The notes under the pieces: generated by a model | What the model was told of the DNA's origin: nothing | Seen by the model: only the letters and a program-made list of their open reading frames with translations | Database searches by the model: none | Program-made: the position numbers and the translations under genes | Assembly (NCBI GenBank): GCA_000226015.1 | Contig: JH154797.1 | Span: 76,400-140,399 of the forward strand | DNA: 64,000 nt | Direction of reading: 5' to 3' | Origin: Mnemiopsis leidyi | Lineage: Eukaryota; Ctenophora; Tentaculata; Lobata; Bolinopsidae | Shown: one piece after another, positions 50,350 through 63,540 of the stretch | Numbering within the stretch: position 1 is the stretch's first letter | Layout of the letters: every line of letters starts with the position of its first letter

Positions 50350-53300
50350 GTACATCTTTAGGAGCTGTAAAGTTATACCACTGTTTTATAATGATCAACC
50401 CGATTGGGAGTAACTTATTCACCGCGATTTATACAGGCTTTGTGTAATAAAAAATTAGAATTTTATTCTACGACGTGATGCTTAAGTGACAGTCCGAAAA
50501 TAAAATAACGAAACAGTGGATCCTCGAAGGAATAAACCAGCATTGACACATCGTGTCATTAACAGATATTGAATGTTATAGCATAACAACGAAAACCACA
50601 GGATTTCTGCAACAGAAGTGGGTAGTTCAATAAAAAATTCTATCTAGTTCTGCCGATAGTGAAATTGCAGGAAACTGATATAGTTATACCATATCTTAAC
50701 GATTCCGCCCATAGCTAATGCTATTGCTGATCTAACAGTGAGCTTACTTTTAAAATTTTCGAAATCAGATAATAGAAAGCAAGATCAGCGATAGTCAACA
50801 ACGGTAAATGTCATCTCTTTCGGCTTTCAATAGCGACTTGAAAAATTGTTAAGCATGCTATCGAGTCTAGAGGCTGTGCAGCCGCGGTATCTGGCGCTGC
50901 TGGAGTACATCTTGAAGGACAGCTATGTAATAACCCACAATTTTGCCATAATTTGAAAGGTTTTTAGGTTGTTTGATATAAGTTGATACAGCGTTAAACA
51001 GCCTGAAATAATTCTGACATTTCAGTCATTCGCAATAGTTTCTATAATCATAACATATAATATGAAGAATGATCTGTCCAGTTTTTACAGCATTAGTATA
51101 CTGATAATGTAGTTAGTACCACAGATAATATTGGGGTTGATTAACAGCACTTACCACAATATAATGGTAATATTTAGTACTACAAAAACACAAATACTGT
51201 TTATTTCTATCTGATACGATTAGCAACTAACGTACTAATAGTAATAGTTATAAACTGTCATGTAGATCGTTTGTTTGAAACTTTAGAGTCAAATTACATA
51301 TTTTCTAAATTTTGTACTATAAAGCAACAGATTTACTTTTTAAACAAAATTCAGAAACAATTTGAGACTAAAGATCGAAGTTAAGTAATCTTTATCATGT
51401 TATACGTTCTAATTTAAAGCTAGAGGGGCCGGGGGGGGGGGTAAGGAATTAGGACCAGTTCAAAACCAACCCTGTGGCCTGTATTATAGTAACCTATAAG
51501 TCTATTATAGTACGACGTGATACACAAATATTCGAATGATAGGTAAAGATAATTTACGTTCTTAATAGTAAATATCACCAGAAACTACAGATTTAAGGAA
51601 TTTTAAGGAATTTTTAAGCGACTGACACAACAGATTTGCCAGACTTGACAAGCTATGCCGAGCACGACAGATTTCACCAAATATAAAAATTTGTCGGCAA
51701 AGCGAACCTAATGACGCTACGAACATGAGGACTTGATTAAAGTTGAGAATTTAATGAGAAAATTTGGTAGAGCATCTACGTCAATTCTATTAGTGGTGGG
51801 CAGCATGGAGAGCGAACTTAACGGAGCTACGGCGGATGAGAGAGCTATATCTAAAGGATCCTGCGTGAGTGGAAACGCCTTTAACACACCTAATCCGACC
51901 GAATTTTAACACCCTCATTACTAACGAATGGTTCCTAGACAGCGGCGTAATACTAAATCCTCCACCATAATGCCGTAATTATGGTGTATATAATCCTAGC
52001 TCTCATCTACATTTGTAGTATAATGTAGTACCTTAAGAGGGACCTGGCCTGGATCACCGCCGACTAAGCAAAACAGACATCGGCCCGGTTTAGTGAGGAC
52101 GCATTAACTCTTTCAAATGTCATAGAGCCGTATATGGCAGCTCTGTGGTACCAACTGAAACAAAGGTATGATCCATAAGTACAACGGCATTATGGCTTCA
52201 ACTATACGTTTATGGAGTTTGTCTTGTCAGGCTTGTCAGGCTTTAAGACTTTTTTGAGTTGTTAAAAACAACATCAACATCAGGTCAGATTATTGGCTCG
52301 GATTAAGTAATATGAAGGTGCCCGATTTTATGAGCAGTTTCCGTGAAGACAGTGATATCTAATTATTGTTAGTATCTACTCAACTATAACTTTGAGACGT
52401 CAGTAACATGCATTGACTGAAATTGAAAACCTACAAAGCGGAGAACAGAGTAACCTTGAAAATTTGATAAGAGAAAAGAGAAATTCTTAAAGAATAAAGA
52501 GAATCGTGGATATAATTAGTATAGACTGGGAATTATTCAAGCCTAGGCAAATTTAGTAATAGTATATTGTCATGGGGCAGTAAATGATTGATCGACAATA
52601 GCTATTTAGGAAATATAGACGGGATCTTGCTTTTTCTAACATCGAATCCAAATATGAAGCAATCTTTAATTGAAGTGAACTGTAATTAATTATCATTTCT
52701 CAGATTTAGTAACATAGTTGATTTTCTCTGGAGACTTTAAAATGCGTTTTTATAAGTAAAAAACGAATTCTCAAGTATGCAGAGAAGATTAACTATAGTA
52801 GTAAGGGCACTAAAGTAAGCTTGTACAGCTGATGCTAATTTGTATTTTGATTGCATGACGCCGCGGGTTCATCATTTCATCAAGTTGAAGACAGACTTGC
52901 AGTGTTTACTGAGAATATAATGCGCAAGTAAACTTTATGCGATAATAATTATCAATTATGATCATAATTATGATTATAAAATGATCCTACGACGAATGAT
53001 AAGATCAATGTTTCGGCGAGGGAAAGAGTCGTAATGGCGTCCAAATTTTAAAATAATTTCAGTTAACTATTGGTGAAGACATGAAACTTCAACAAATAAT
53101 TGAACATTGGTGTTACGCAAAAAAGGCAGATTAATCAGAGATTTTTTGTTCCGAGCACAATTTAATCGAGCAAAGAGTCGCAATTGAATGGTCGTGTACA
53201 TCGGCATGAATATGTCAGTACGAGCTACTAGGTTACCACCTTCATGAGCAAATAGAGTGTAAATGCTTATCATCCTACCATCCTCCATAACCTGCAAAGT

Positions 53301-56300
53301 CGGTTATATATTGTGATACTGCAAGGACCCAGCAAGGCAGTATTACTAAACTAACAAACTAACTGCAAGACAGACTAATTGTTTTTGACGTTATTTGATC
53401 AGACTTTACGTTAAACTTTACCAGGAGACGATGCTAGCACTATTCAATTTGATTTAACAAACGCTATAGTTACTGTTAGGGAACTATTACCCTGTCAAAA
53501 CTGTCCATCAGACTTTTCGGAGTGAAACCCGTGAAGCAACGTCTGCCGAACCTGGCAGGCTTCTGTTTAAGATTGTTTGGCAGACTGTAAGCCTGAAAAA
53601 TGTAAAATGTAAAGTGTAAACTGTCTTGCATCGCAACACCTCATTCTAAAATTGATTTTTTCAAGAACTTCGGATTTTTTCAGATGAACTGAAATAATGC
53701 TCAACACTTCCGAAGTGTAGCATCAGCAATGAGATCAAAAATGCATCTATGAGACATGAATGGATGTCAGAATTCTAAGAGCTTATAGACATGATCAATA
53801 GGCGACAGAATTCTTTGGGAGAATTCGGAAAATTTTACCATCATGTGACAGAGATTGACCAAACAGGATTAAACAGGATTAATCATACTAAAGTCTTACT
53901 ACAGGAAATAGGAATGTAACGTCAGACTGATCAAAAGCTAGTAGTCGTCAAAAATTAAATTTAAAGTTTGAAAGGTGTTATTAAAAAAGGAAAATAAAAC
54001 CGTTCCATGATAAAGATTTCGTATCCTAATCGTCCAATATAAGACCAATATAAGACGCAAGATATACCAATTAATTTCGAGAAGCATTGTCACGTGATAG
54101 AAAATATTTCTCAATCCTCCTCAAGAATTCTGACAACCATTTCTTAGAAAGAAATTGTAAAACACGTTGCATAGCTGAAGTAGTTTATTATCGTGTAAAA
54201 CAATGGGCAGTAGAAACGATGAACCGAAAGGTGATTAGTGACACAATACAAGAAAATTTTGAGACCCTTTTCCAGAAAACCAGAAATATCCCTGGTCAAA
54301 AAATAACTTTCTTTTTAGCTAAGATCAAAATTTTAAAGATTTTTAATCTCGAGTCAATTTGTATACGATGTCCATGCAATCCTGACAAAATCGAGTCAAA
54401 CACTTTCTGAATTGCATTTCAAACACCATAAAGCATTTCAATTCAAGTTCAACACCGTCCGGCGTCTAATCATTTTTATTTTCATAATTGCCACTGAATT
54501 TTTGTTTTTGAACTTCGATATAGGTACATGACTGCGAAAATGCCGATTTTTTACAAAACCCCGATCTGCTAATTTTTTCGAGGATTCTAAACGAATTGCA
54601 CAACTAGGCGTATCGGTGGTATAATGCCAACAAAATGCGCCAGAACTTTCTGATCAATGATCATTAGGCTATGAGTGCATAGGTGCGTAGGAAACGAAGT
54701 GCAAACGTTTTCGGCATCTGATCGGTCTGCAGATGCTTTCGATCTAATCGGTCAGGAGGTTTTAATGGCTCGTGCTTCGTCCAGCAGAGGTCCAAATCAC
54801 AAATCTGGTAAATTGGTGAAGTCTAGCACGTGCGCAATTTAAATACTTTCCAGCACGTGAAAATTCTTATTTGATTATAAGCGAAATTTTCTAGTCAGGT
54901 ATCACTAACTAGCTGCACTGGTAGTGAATTGCGAATTTCTAAAACTAAACGCTGCAGATATAAAAATACAATTCATTTGACTGTAGTATAGTACTACTTC
55001 TCTAGTAGACTCGCCCAATATGGCATACTTCCATACTTAAGTACTTAGATACTTGGTCAAATGGGAAATTTTCTTTCACAGGTCCCTGTGGTATTTATGT
55101 AAGCATTTAACCTCGGGATGTATAATAATTCGATCCGAGATGACCTCAATTTACTCAACAACTTATATAAAGAGTTTCTCCTCAAGACCTCAACGAAAAC
55201 GGAAGTAGAACGTCAGTCTTTCTGTTTCTGTTCATGCAATGGTCCATTAGTGGTTTGTTGAGTGGCTTAAATTAATCGTAGACGGAGTTAGCACCCCAAA
55301 AAGAAAGTTTCAATCTTGGATGGACATGTCACCCATGTGATTTGCTGCCATCGAGCTAGCTCAAAGCAACGGAGTTGTAGTTATACTGCTGCCACCTCAT
55401 TGAACTCACAGAATGCAGCCTATAGGTGTACATCAGTTTTGGATCCACTTTAATAAGGATTTGCGGAAAATGTGCTGAATGGACGGGAAACTAACCTGGA
55501 GACCATGCACGTTATTGTTACGTTGTTGAGCTATTTTGGGAGTGTTATGAGGGGGGAGTACAAGGATTACAAGGATTACAACTGAATATGTCAAATTACA
55601 AATGTTATGGTTATGTCTGACACAAAGATCTAAAATTAAATTTAAACATCAAAAAGAACCAGAGCACCTGGGGTGACTAAGACAAATAACACCTACTAGG
55701 GGTTTGAAGTAGGAGGCCTGTAAAGACGGATGTTTAGAATGGTCAGTAAGTTATAGCTCACCAGCAGTCTTTTATGTGACTAAGACTTGGACCAGATACA
55801 ACATACTGTTACTTCAACCCCTTCTAACCAATATCAAAACTCTACCATCGGTTCTGCTAAATTCATCCTTGTACCAGTGATCACTTGCATGTCTGATAAA
55901 GGAAAAAAGAAGAAGCTGATCGAGAGGAAAAAAGTGAAATAGCTGCAATCATATAAAATATAGTCCCCATCTCAAAAATCTTACAATCATGGAAGAGAAT
56001 CGTCTCCTGTAAGATCTGGTCAAGCAGTTAGAACGGAATCTAAGAGAAGGGAAGGAGGTGCGATTCCTAATCCTAGGAAAGGTCTATGGAAGGACCAATT
56101 ACGTTATTAATAATCGTAAATAAATGTCTTCTTTTAAGCAAAAACAGCTCAGAGGAAGAAGTCGAAAATAGCCATCAGGAAAAGGGAGAAATCGGCTGTT
56201 TTCCAAATAATAATAATTTCACCCACACCTGCAGCGTCTGCTTCGACTATTTTGGGAGACGTGCTAGGGAGACGTGCTATCTTAGAAGATTCAGTATAAA

Positions 56301-59300
56301 GAAGACTTCATCCTCATCTACTAAGATGGACCTGAAGTCTTTTATCGCATAATCGCATAGATATTGTCGACTTGGCTATGCTTTTGTAGTATATGGCTAT
56401 GCTTTTGTAGTATATCAAAGTATTAACTCAATGTGCTTGACTCAATGTGAATAATTAAATTTTCTTTTGCTTTTGTCCGTAACAGTTGCAGCCTACATTT
56501 TGCTATCCAAGTTCATTTTTATCTATAAAAGTTTCTTTGCACAGAAATTTTTATCTATGAAAGTTTCTTTGCACAGAAATTGTTATCTATGACTATGAAA
56601 CTGCTTAATTTGGTCACATGACATATCCCAAACTGTAAAATTGTGTTATCCCATGTCTGATCACAATAATTCGATTTCATACTTTCCTATGATAAATGGG
56701 ATAGAGCTGCATGTGCCTCGAATTTGCGCAATGTTATAAATGATTCATTGCCTAGGATGTATTTGCGTAATTATTTAACGAAATTACATTTTGTTGTTGG
56801 AAAATGTTCGAAAGTTGCTTTATTGGTTGACATGTTGAAAGTTCAAAGTATCCGATTTTGGAGAAGTCTCCCCTAATGTATCAGATTTGATAGGAAAATA
56901 TAAATCATAAACGTAGTGAATCTTAGTTCTGTAGTTTTGTGTCGTGACTTATTTCCCGTCCCAACAGATTATGACACAAACATATTAACTAAAAGTTAGG
57001 TTGGTTATATAATGTTCGTGATGATCAATACTCGCATGTTTTAAATGGAGGTGTATAATGTGGAATGCAAAATATCTCATGGTCACAGTACAGCAGTCAT
57101 AAGCAGATAACTCAATCAGATCCAGAATATAATTAGACCATAACTAGGAAGCAGAGTACAGGCTCCGTCTGTTAGTGTTTTGTTAAAGCTTGTTATTGTT
57201 ACATGCTCATCAGTTGCGTGGTGAGTATTTCATACTTTCACAGAGAATCGACGGTTCGACACGGTCTATTGCTCAACGACTTCAGTAGTTCTTCAGTATT
57301 TCCACAATAAGTCATGACTGATATTTGTTAGGTCCACTTATGACGTATAGCGAAAGTTTCATCTTATAGCACCTTTGTAGGAGCTATATCTGGTTTATTT
57401 TTTGTTGTGTAAGCCTTATCGTATTTTGTTATCTTATAAAATCTTTATCTATAGTTTCATCTTTTGATAGAGCATGACTTGATATTAGATTATCATCTAA
57501 GACTTCGAATAATTTTTGAACTCGCCGTTTTTAAAATAAAGACGTTATCCTGGTTAGTTTGATACCCCAACCACCTTAAGAGCTGAAATATTAATAAGAG
57601 TATATTATACTGAGATGAATATAATTATTAATAAACCAAATATATGAGTATATTATGAGATATTCAGATCATGAATATTATGTAAATTATATAAAAGATA
57701 TAGATCATAGGATAAAACGCATGGAGTGACAGTTAAAACTTTGATACACAAGCACAAAATCCCATGTGGCTCCGTCTCACTACTTCACGGTACGATTCAG
57801 TACTTTAGACTTAAGCACAATTTCTTATCGTGATCTTGAAAAATGCCATAATTCCTGTTTTTCAGTAAAATATTCACATACAGCAGCGTTTAAATGAATC
57901 CATAATTCAAAGCCATAATTCAATGACCGATACAATTATAACAATAGAACTACAAAGCCTTTGTTGTCTCTATAAAGCTAGGCCGTCAGAAGTGAGGTTC
58001 AGCCGCTTGAGGCGCCTCGGCTTAGCTCTTTGTTTGTTCTACCGTGAAACTAAATGAGTCTTATATGGTATGAAAGTATGGTAGTACACAGTATACCATT
58101 GTTATTTTTATCTCAGCCGTCACTTTTCAATCGCTCGACGTCAATCTCGCTTAAACTACCATTTCCTATGAATGGGAGTGCGTTGCCAACAACTGCTAAC
58201 AGTGCTTTGTGTTTTGTTTATGTCAAAGTAGTCACGACACGTACATTTTTAAAATACTTTGGATGTTTATCAAATGCCAACCCCATGGTAAGCAGCCAAG
58301 GAGTTCGATAAAAGATAAGGTTAAGAAAAAACTATGTCAATTAAATAGGGTTAATAATTTGACATTGGATGAGGCTATGGCGGCTCAGGTCTTAATCATC
58401 ATAACCAACACTGCCAAGATATCACGTACGCTTAACTATATAAACGCTTCCGAAATTTGTCTAGCCTTCTTGTAACTACCGTGATACCCGGTTTCGTTGG
58501 CAAAAATATTATCCTTAGTTCTACAACTAAATTTCGATGGGTCATTGCAGCATGATATAGAAATTTATAATTGAAGCAATTTCTATCATTGACCTTTCTT
58601 CTAAACACAACATGTTGAGAGCACATGTTAAGGACAAGTACTTTAAACTCTAAATTCAACTCTTCCACAGTCTTGCCATCTTAATTATAGACGTCTTGCC
58701 GTCTTAATTATAGAAGTATATCTGCCAAGTCCATCGAATTTGCACGTGGACAGTGCGAGTTGGGCTCTTGCCTCTTACACTACATTTTTACCGGGTGAGG
58801 TTTTATTATTATGTTGTGTTAGTTACCATAGCTTTGTAGTTACCATGGCGGTAACTAGGGAAATAATTAAGAAATTAATAAATTAAAGCCAGCTGAATCC
58901 TGTCCTGAAAATGGAGCAGAAGTGAATTGTGTAGAACTTATTTTTTGCTTTTTTTTCGGTTTTAAATAAGAGTTTTCAAACTGAGAGTCATATAAGTGCC
59001 ATATGACTTCAAAGTTCAAACTTTGGAGCTCTTTAACGACATTTTGAGACGAAATTAAGAAAACGCGCTGATATTTCATGGTTGGCTTTCTAACTTTTTG
59101 AATTTAGCTAAATTTAGTCTTGAAATATTGAGTTTCTTGGCACTCAGAAAGGCGAAAGACTCCCAACAATGATCGTGTAGGAACACTGCAGAAACCACTT
59201 TGTATCCTCTTGAATCGCTATAAATACTCACAAACTACTGTATAGAGTGTATAGGGTTCGTTTCACACGTTTTTATCTATGCAACAAGTCACTAATTCTC

Positions 59301-59831
59301 ATCCATCTCATCCCTTAAGATAAGTCCTCTTTCCACTCACTTAAAGAATATACAGATCTTTAAGAATTTATCAATCTTCCCACTCAAAGCCTAGAAATAA
59401 CAATTACAAGCTGCCGCTGTAATCGCCTCGAAATTAAACTGATCTAATAAAATAGTTCCATCTATTTCATTCATTGAATGGATTTTCAGTGCTGGACAAG
59501 TAAGCAAGCGTCAGGGGACAAAAGATTACGAACATTGAAAGTGCTTTGCAGTATAGCAATAGGACTATGTTCCCGTTGATCTAACTCAAGGAGCGGAGTG
59601 TATCCTTTTGATGTATCCTTTTGAAGATGTTCCAATTGGGACATAACCAGGGCTGAAGCTGCTGCTACTCTTCGCTGAGAATAATGACTGTAGAAACTAC
59701 TTACAGACACTACCAATCAAATTGTAGACTTATCCTTTACATGATTAATAATCACGCAAAATGCACACTGACCTCACGACACAATTACTTAATTTGGAAA
59801 CAGAAATAAAACCAAAAACGCCCATCTAAAG
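50350..59831. other. Gene-poor intergenic region
   Basis: About 9.5 kb without a supported gene. It contains a run of 11 G at about 51431-51441. Faint traces of broken retroelement-like coding sequence lie near 51.8-52.2 kb, and an unidentified decayed frame near 56.0-56.3 kb. There are several short direct duplications (55560-55580, 56375-56420, 56515-56590, 58675-58715). A 107-codon frame at 54087-54410 has no recognisable domain. Confidence 0.45.
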
Positions 59832-62800
59832 TTCACTCCCCAACCAGATGTAACCTGCTCCAGTGACACCACTTTTGATGGGGGTACAGCCACGGTGTCC
59901 TGCAATGTAGCCGGGCTGGACACCTTTGACCAGGATGTGATGGAAAACAATCCTTTTTATTGGAGCTGGTGGGTTCAGTACGACAAACTCGCCACTGCTG
60001 AATCCTCTTTCAGAGAGGTTCACTATTCCAGTAAGTGTTATCGCTTACTTATGTAGTAGGTTTGTAGGAAGAGGTGAAGAAATTCCAAGTTTAGTCTCGG
60101 ACCAAAGTATTAAACTAACTTTCAATGAATTGACAAACTTTGTAAGTATTCTAACAAGATCGACTCAATTTCAATAATGACAACATATCAGTCAAATGAT
60201 TTTGAAAACGACATAACGTAGTACCCAAGAAAAGAAGGAAATTATAAATTTCAGAGTTCAACTCGAACACCTACACATCATGTGGGTTAGATGCAGCTCA
60301 AGGACATTACCTCCCTTGTGCTAGTGACAGTGCGGTAAGTTTACTTTTACGGCATGAGCGTCAATTTTCAGAAACAATACATTTCGTTTAGATAAACTTC
60401 AATTAAAATACTTCAATCATTGAAAATTCTTATCGAAAAATACCTCAACAATTCAAAGGAATAGCTAAGACAATATCAAAATTTTGAAATTTCAGAAATC
60501 TCCAAGTTTATAAAGCCTCGAACCAAACAAAACGTAATTTCAGGTGGGTAATCCTTGCTGCATGAACTCAGATAATACGTGTTACCCCGCTGGTACTGCT
60601 GAGGCTTGTGAGTGTGACACATGTATAGACTACCGGAAAGTGGTAGCGAGTTTTACCTGGAGCGACACTGACAAAGTGCTTACCGTCAAGCTGGAGGTAA
60701 ATCTTATATAAATGATTTCATTGTAGTGATGGTATTTAACCAGCAAAGTTTTGTCACTGATACTTTTGACAAAACTTAACATACGAGACCAGGTAAATTA
60801 TGACACTTTTGTGTATTTTAGCGATTTCTAAAAATCAGGTTTTTGAAGTATCACCGTGTATGTTTAGACCTTTACAAACTCGTAACGTAAAAGACTAATG
60901 ACTAAAAGACTAAAGGATATGTACATACTATTTTTACTCCTATTTTGTAATCGCCCTATAAAGATTCTCCAATCTTCTTTATTAAATACAGTAGCAGGAG
61001 GTATCAGATATACCTACTTATATTTGTGTGTGATTTTCATATATTCTTTTGATTCCGAGTTCTTCAATATCCAGAGTTTATATGCCTTTTTAGCAATAAC
61101 ACTATTCCCTGACCCATAAATTTCCTTCTGAATTATACCAAAACCTGTTGAGCCAGGGTTACATTTCTTATAGATTCAGTTATCGTTACTTTCCATATCT
61201 TTGGAGACATCTATCGGATAAAGACATTTTTGTTCATGTTTTTCGTTAAATGAAATTCTTCTCCAGAATTTTTCTACTGATCTCTAAGCAAAGATCAACT
61301 TTGTTTTCAGATGAAAATGGATTCCCAGCACAAGAGTCTATTTGACAACAAGTCGTATCAGACGGTTACACTAAAGATTATAACTGGTGACGTGGAGACA
61401 AACTATACCGCTCACATCTCACAGATTCAGGGTTTGTATATGTTTTAAAGTGACGAATCTGAAGTTAGCACTTATACAATGTACATTAGGCTTATGATGT
61501 CTCATATCTGTTTGCAATGGGTTAACCTAAAACTGATGGTTACAATCAAGCATTATGTAAAAATCAGTAAAAACCACAAAAAAGCATTGCTTTGACATGT
61601 GACAACAATTGACCCAAGCTAAGTAACGTGCAACCAATTACCAAGCTCATGAAATAGATCACGTGTCAAACAACTTGGGGCTCTTCCCAACCTAGCAACG
61701 TTCTACGCAACGTAAATATTGTGTGTTGGGTACAGCCAAAATGTTCATACAGCATCATTCACTTATTTTTCGTTCTTTCCACATGCTGGATCTGTTCTAA
61801 ATCCATACTCGTTTGAGTGAGCCTTATAATCTGTAACGCATAATGTTGTATAACTATAACTATTTGAATTTTGAAATTCCTTCTCACCTACTTTACTTTC
61901 TCCACCAGCAACTCAAGCCTACCCGGTGCTATACTTCCACGGTGAGGTTGGTACAGCTGTGTCTCTACACAACACTCTAGTGTTGGATTACCTTCTGGAG
62001 GACCCTGACAGTGTACAATGTTCTGTACAGAGGTGAGAGTAGCACTCTTCTTCTTCGAGCAACCAGACTAGCTTAGTAACACTAAAACTAATTTTCATGT
62101 ACCTCAGATTGAACACCGAGTCTTCATATTTCGAAATCAAGGCAAATTGTGTCAAATTTGCACGCTAAAACCGCCACCCCCGACAGCGGGTCAGGAGCCA
62201 CCTACACGACAGCAGACACCCCCACAAACTCCATACCGGACACAACTGAGCAGTGGTTCAGATTGACATACAACATGGTTGCTATGTTACCTCTAGCTCA
62301 GGACGAGGGAGGGGAATGTGATGTTATCACTCAAAACCGGGATGTGGTCAAAGTTCAATTCTCTATAGACTACTACAGTATGTTTCGTTTATCTTCTCTA
62401 TAGACTCTATAGACTACTACAATTCTCTATAGACTACTACAGTATATTTCGTTTATCTTTGCAGAAACTTACCTTCTTTACGGAGGCGAAAATCTGTGCG
62501 GTGAAAAAAAAACCGCGGTTTCGTGCAAAAAAAACGTGTTATTTTCGCCCGAAAATCTGAAGTAATCGAAAATTCGTCTCAAAATCACGACAGATTAAGA
62601 CATCCAGATAGAAAATGCAAGTTTAACCCAGTTTAAAGATTCTCTTTCTCTGAGTGTAAACTTAAACAAGGGATCCATGTCGGTTATAGGTAGAACTATA
62701 TGACCCAACAATAGAGCAATACCCCACGGCTCAAATCAAAGTTCTTTAAAGACTTTACATGATTTCATACTTTGGTCAATACGCCATTTTTTGTACCAAC

Positions 62801-63131
62801 CTAAATCAAAATTATGTTGGTTTTGTAAATTTGTGCTATATGATCAAGAAGACCAAAATTTTATTATTTCTCACATACATTTTTGCTCACAGAATAAATA
62901 GATTTTAAACAAATAGATTTAAATACAATGGAAAAACACCAAATGCAATCAGAGTCAGTCAGAGAAGCCATCAATTGCATTTTATCTGCCTCCATGAGCC
63001 TTCTAACCGAATTTCCACCATTTAACAAAATCATTAATATCATAATTTTCAGACGTGGAGATAACTAGTGAAAGCCATTTTCGTTTGGCAGGATCATCTG
63101 ATCAAGTTTCTTTAACATGCCTGGTATCGGG
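59832..63131 (+). CDS. Large multi-exon extracellular protein with Ig-like features (partial)
   Basis: Visible exons are 59832 or 59848-60030, 60255-60334, 60544-60696, 61311-61431, 61909-62032, one starting at 62108 or 62142 and ending 62377, and 63053-63131. Junctions have GT..AG ends and compatible phases. The protein is rich in cysteine and N-glycosylation sites. TATVSCNVAG followed by FYWSWWVQYDK, and later DQVSLTCLVSG, look like B- and C-strand patterns of Ig-like folds. A Cys cluster (NPCCMNSDNTC, CECDTC) sits between. No signal peptide or membrane segment is seen, so the 5' end lies upstream and the 3' end beyond 63131 was not found. The exon near 62108 has a reading-frame problem (see findings). 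It could be a cell-surface adhesion or recognition protein; the exact family is not recognised. Confidence 0.65.
62357..62460 (+). repeat. Direct duplication of an exon end and its splice donor
   Basis: AATTCTCTATAGACTACTAC followed by AGTATGTTTCG at 62357-62395 is repeated at 62421-62460 with GTATAT in place of GTATGT. A partial third copy, CTATAGACTACTAC, lies between. The true donor is at 62378; the copy at 62442 is a weaker donor-like site. Confidence 0.85.
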
Positions 63132-63540
63132 GTAAGTTCTAATATGCATAGTTTTATAGTTCTATTTATAGAATAAATAATATCTTAATATGGTTAATTT
63201 CTAAGTTCTAGTTTCTACTATCGGGGTAAGTTCTAATATGCATAGTTTCATAGTTCTATTTATAGAATAAATAATATCTTAATATGGTTAATTTCAAAGT
63301 TCTAGTTTCTACTATCGGGGTAAGTTCTAATATGCATAGTTTCATAGTTCTATTTATAGAATAAATGATATCTTAATATGGTTAATTTCAAAGTTCTAGT
63401 TTCTATTATCGGGGTGAGTTCTAATATGCATAGTTTTATAGTTCCATTTATAGAATAAATGATATCTTAATATGGTTAATTTCAAAGTTCTAGTTTCTAC
63501 TATCGGGGTTAGTTCTAATATGCGTGCACAGTTTTAAAGT
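63124..63540 (+). repeat. 94-95 bp tandem repeat beginning at an exon end and its donor
   Basis: Five copies start with TATCGGGGTAAGTTCTAATA at about 63124, 63219, 63313, 63407 and 63501. The first overlaps the exon ending at 63131. Donor hexamers are GTAAGT three times, then GTGAGT and GTTAGT. The remainder of the unit is AT-rich intron sequence. Confidence 0.9.

Noticed and set aside
59486-60023. Minus-strand frames of 76 and 65 codons
   Set aside because: One is antisense to a spliced plus-strand exon. The other has no domain or splice support.
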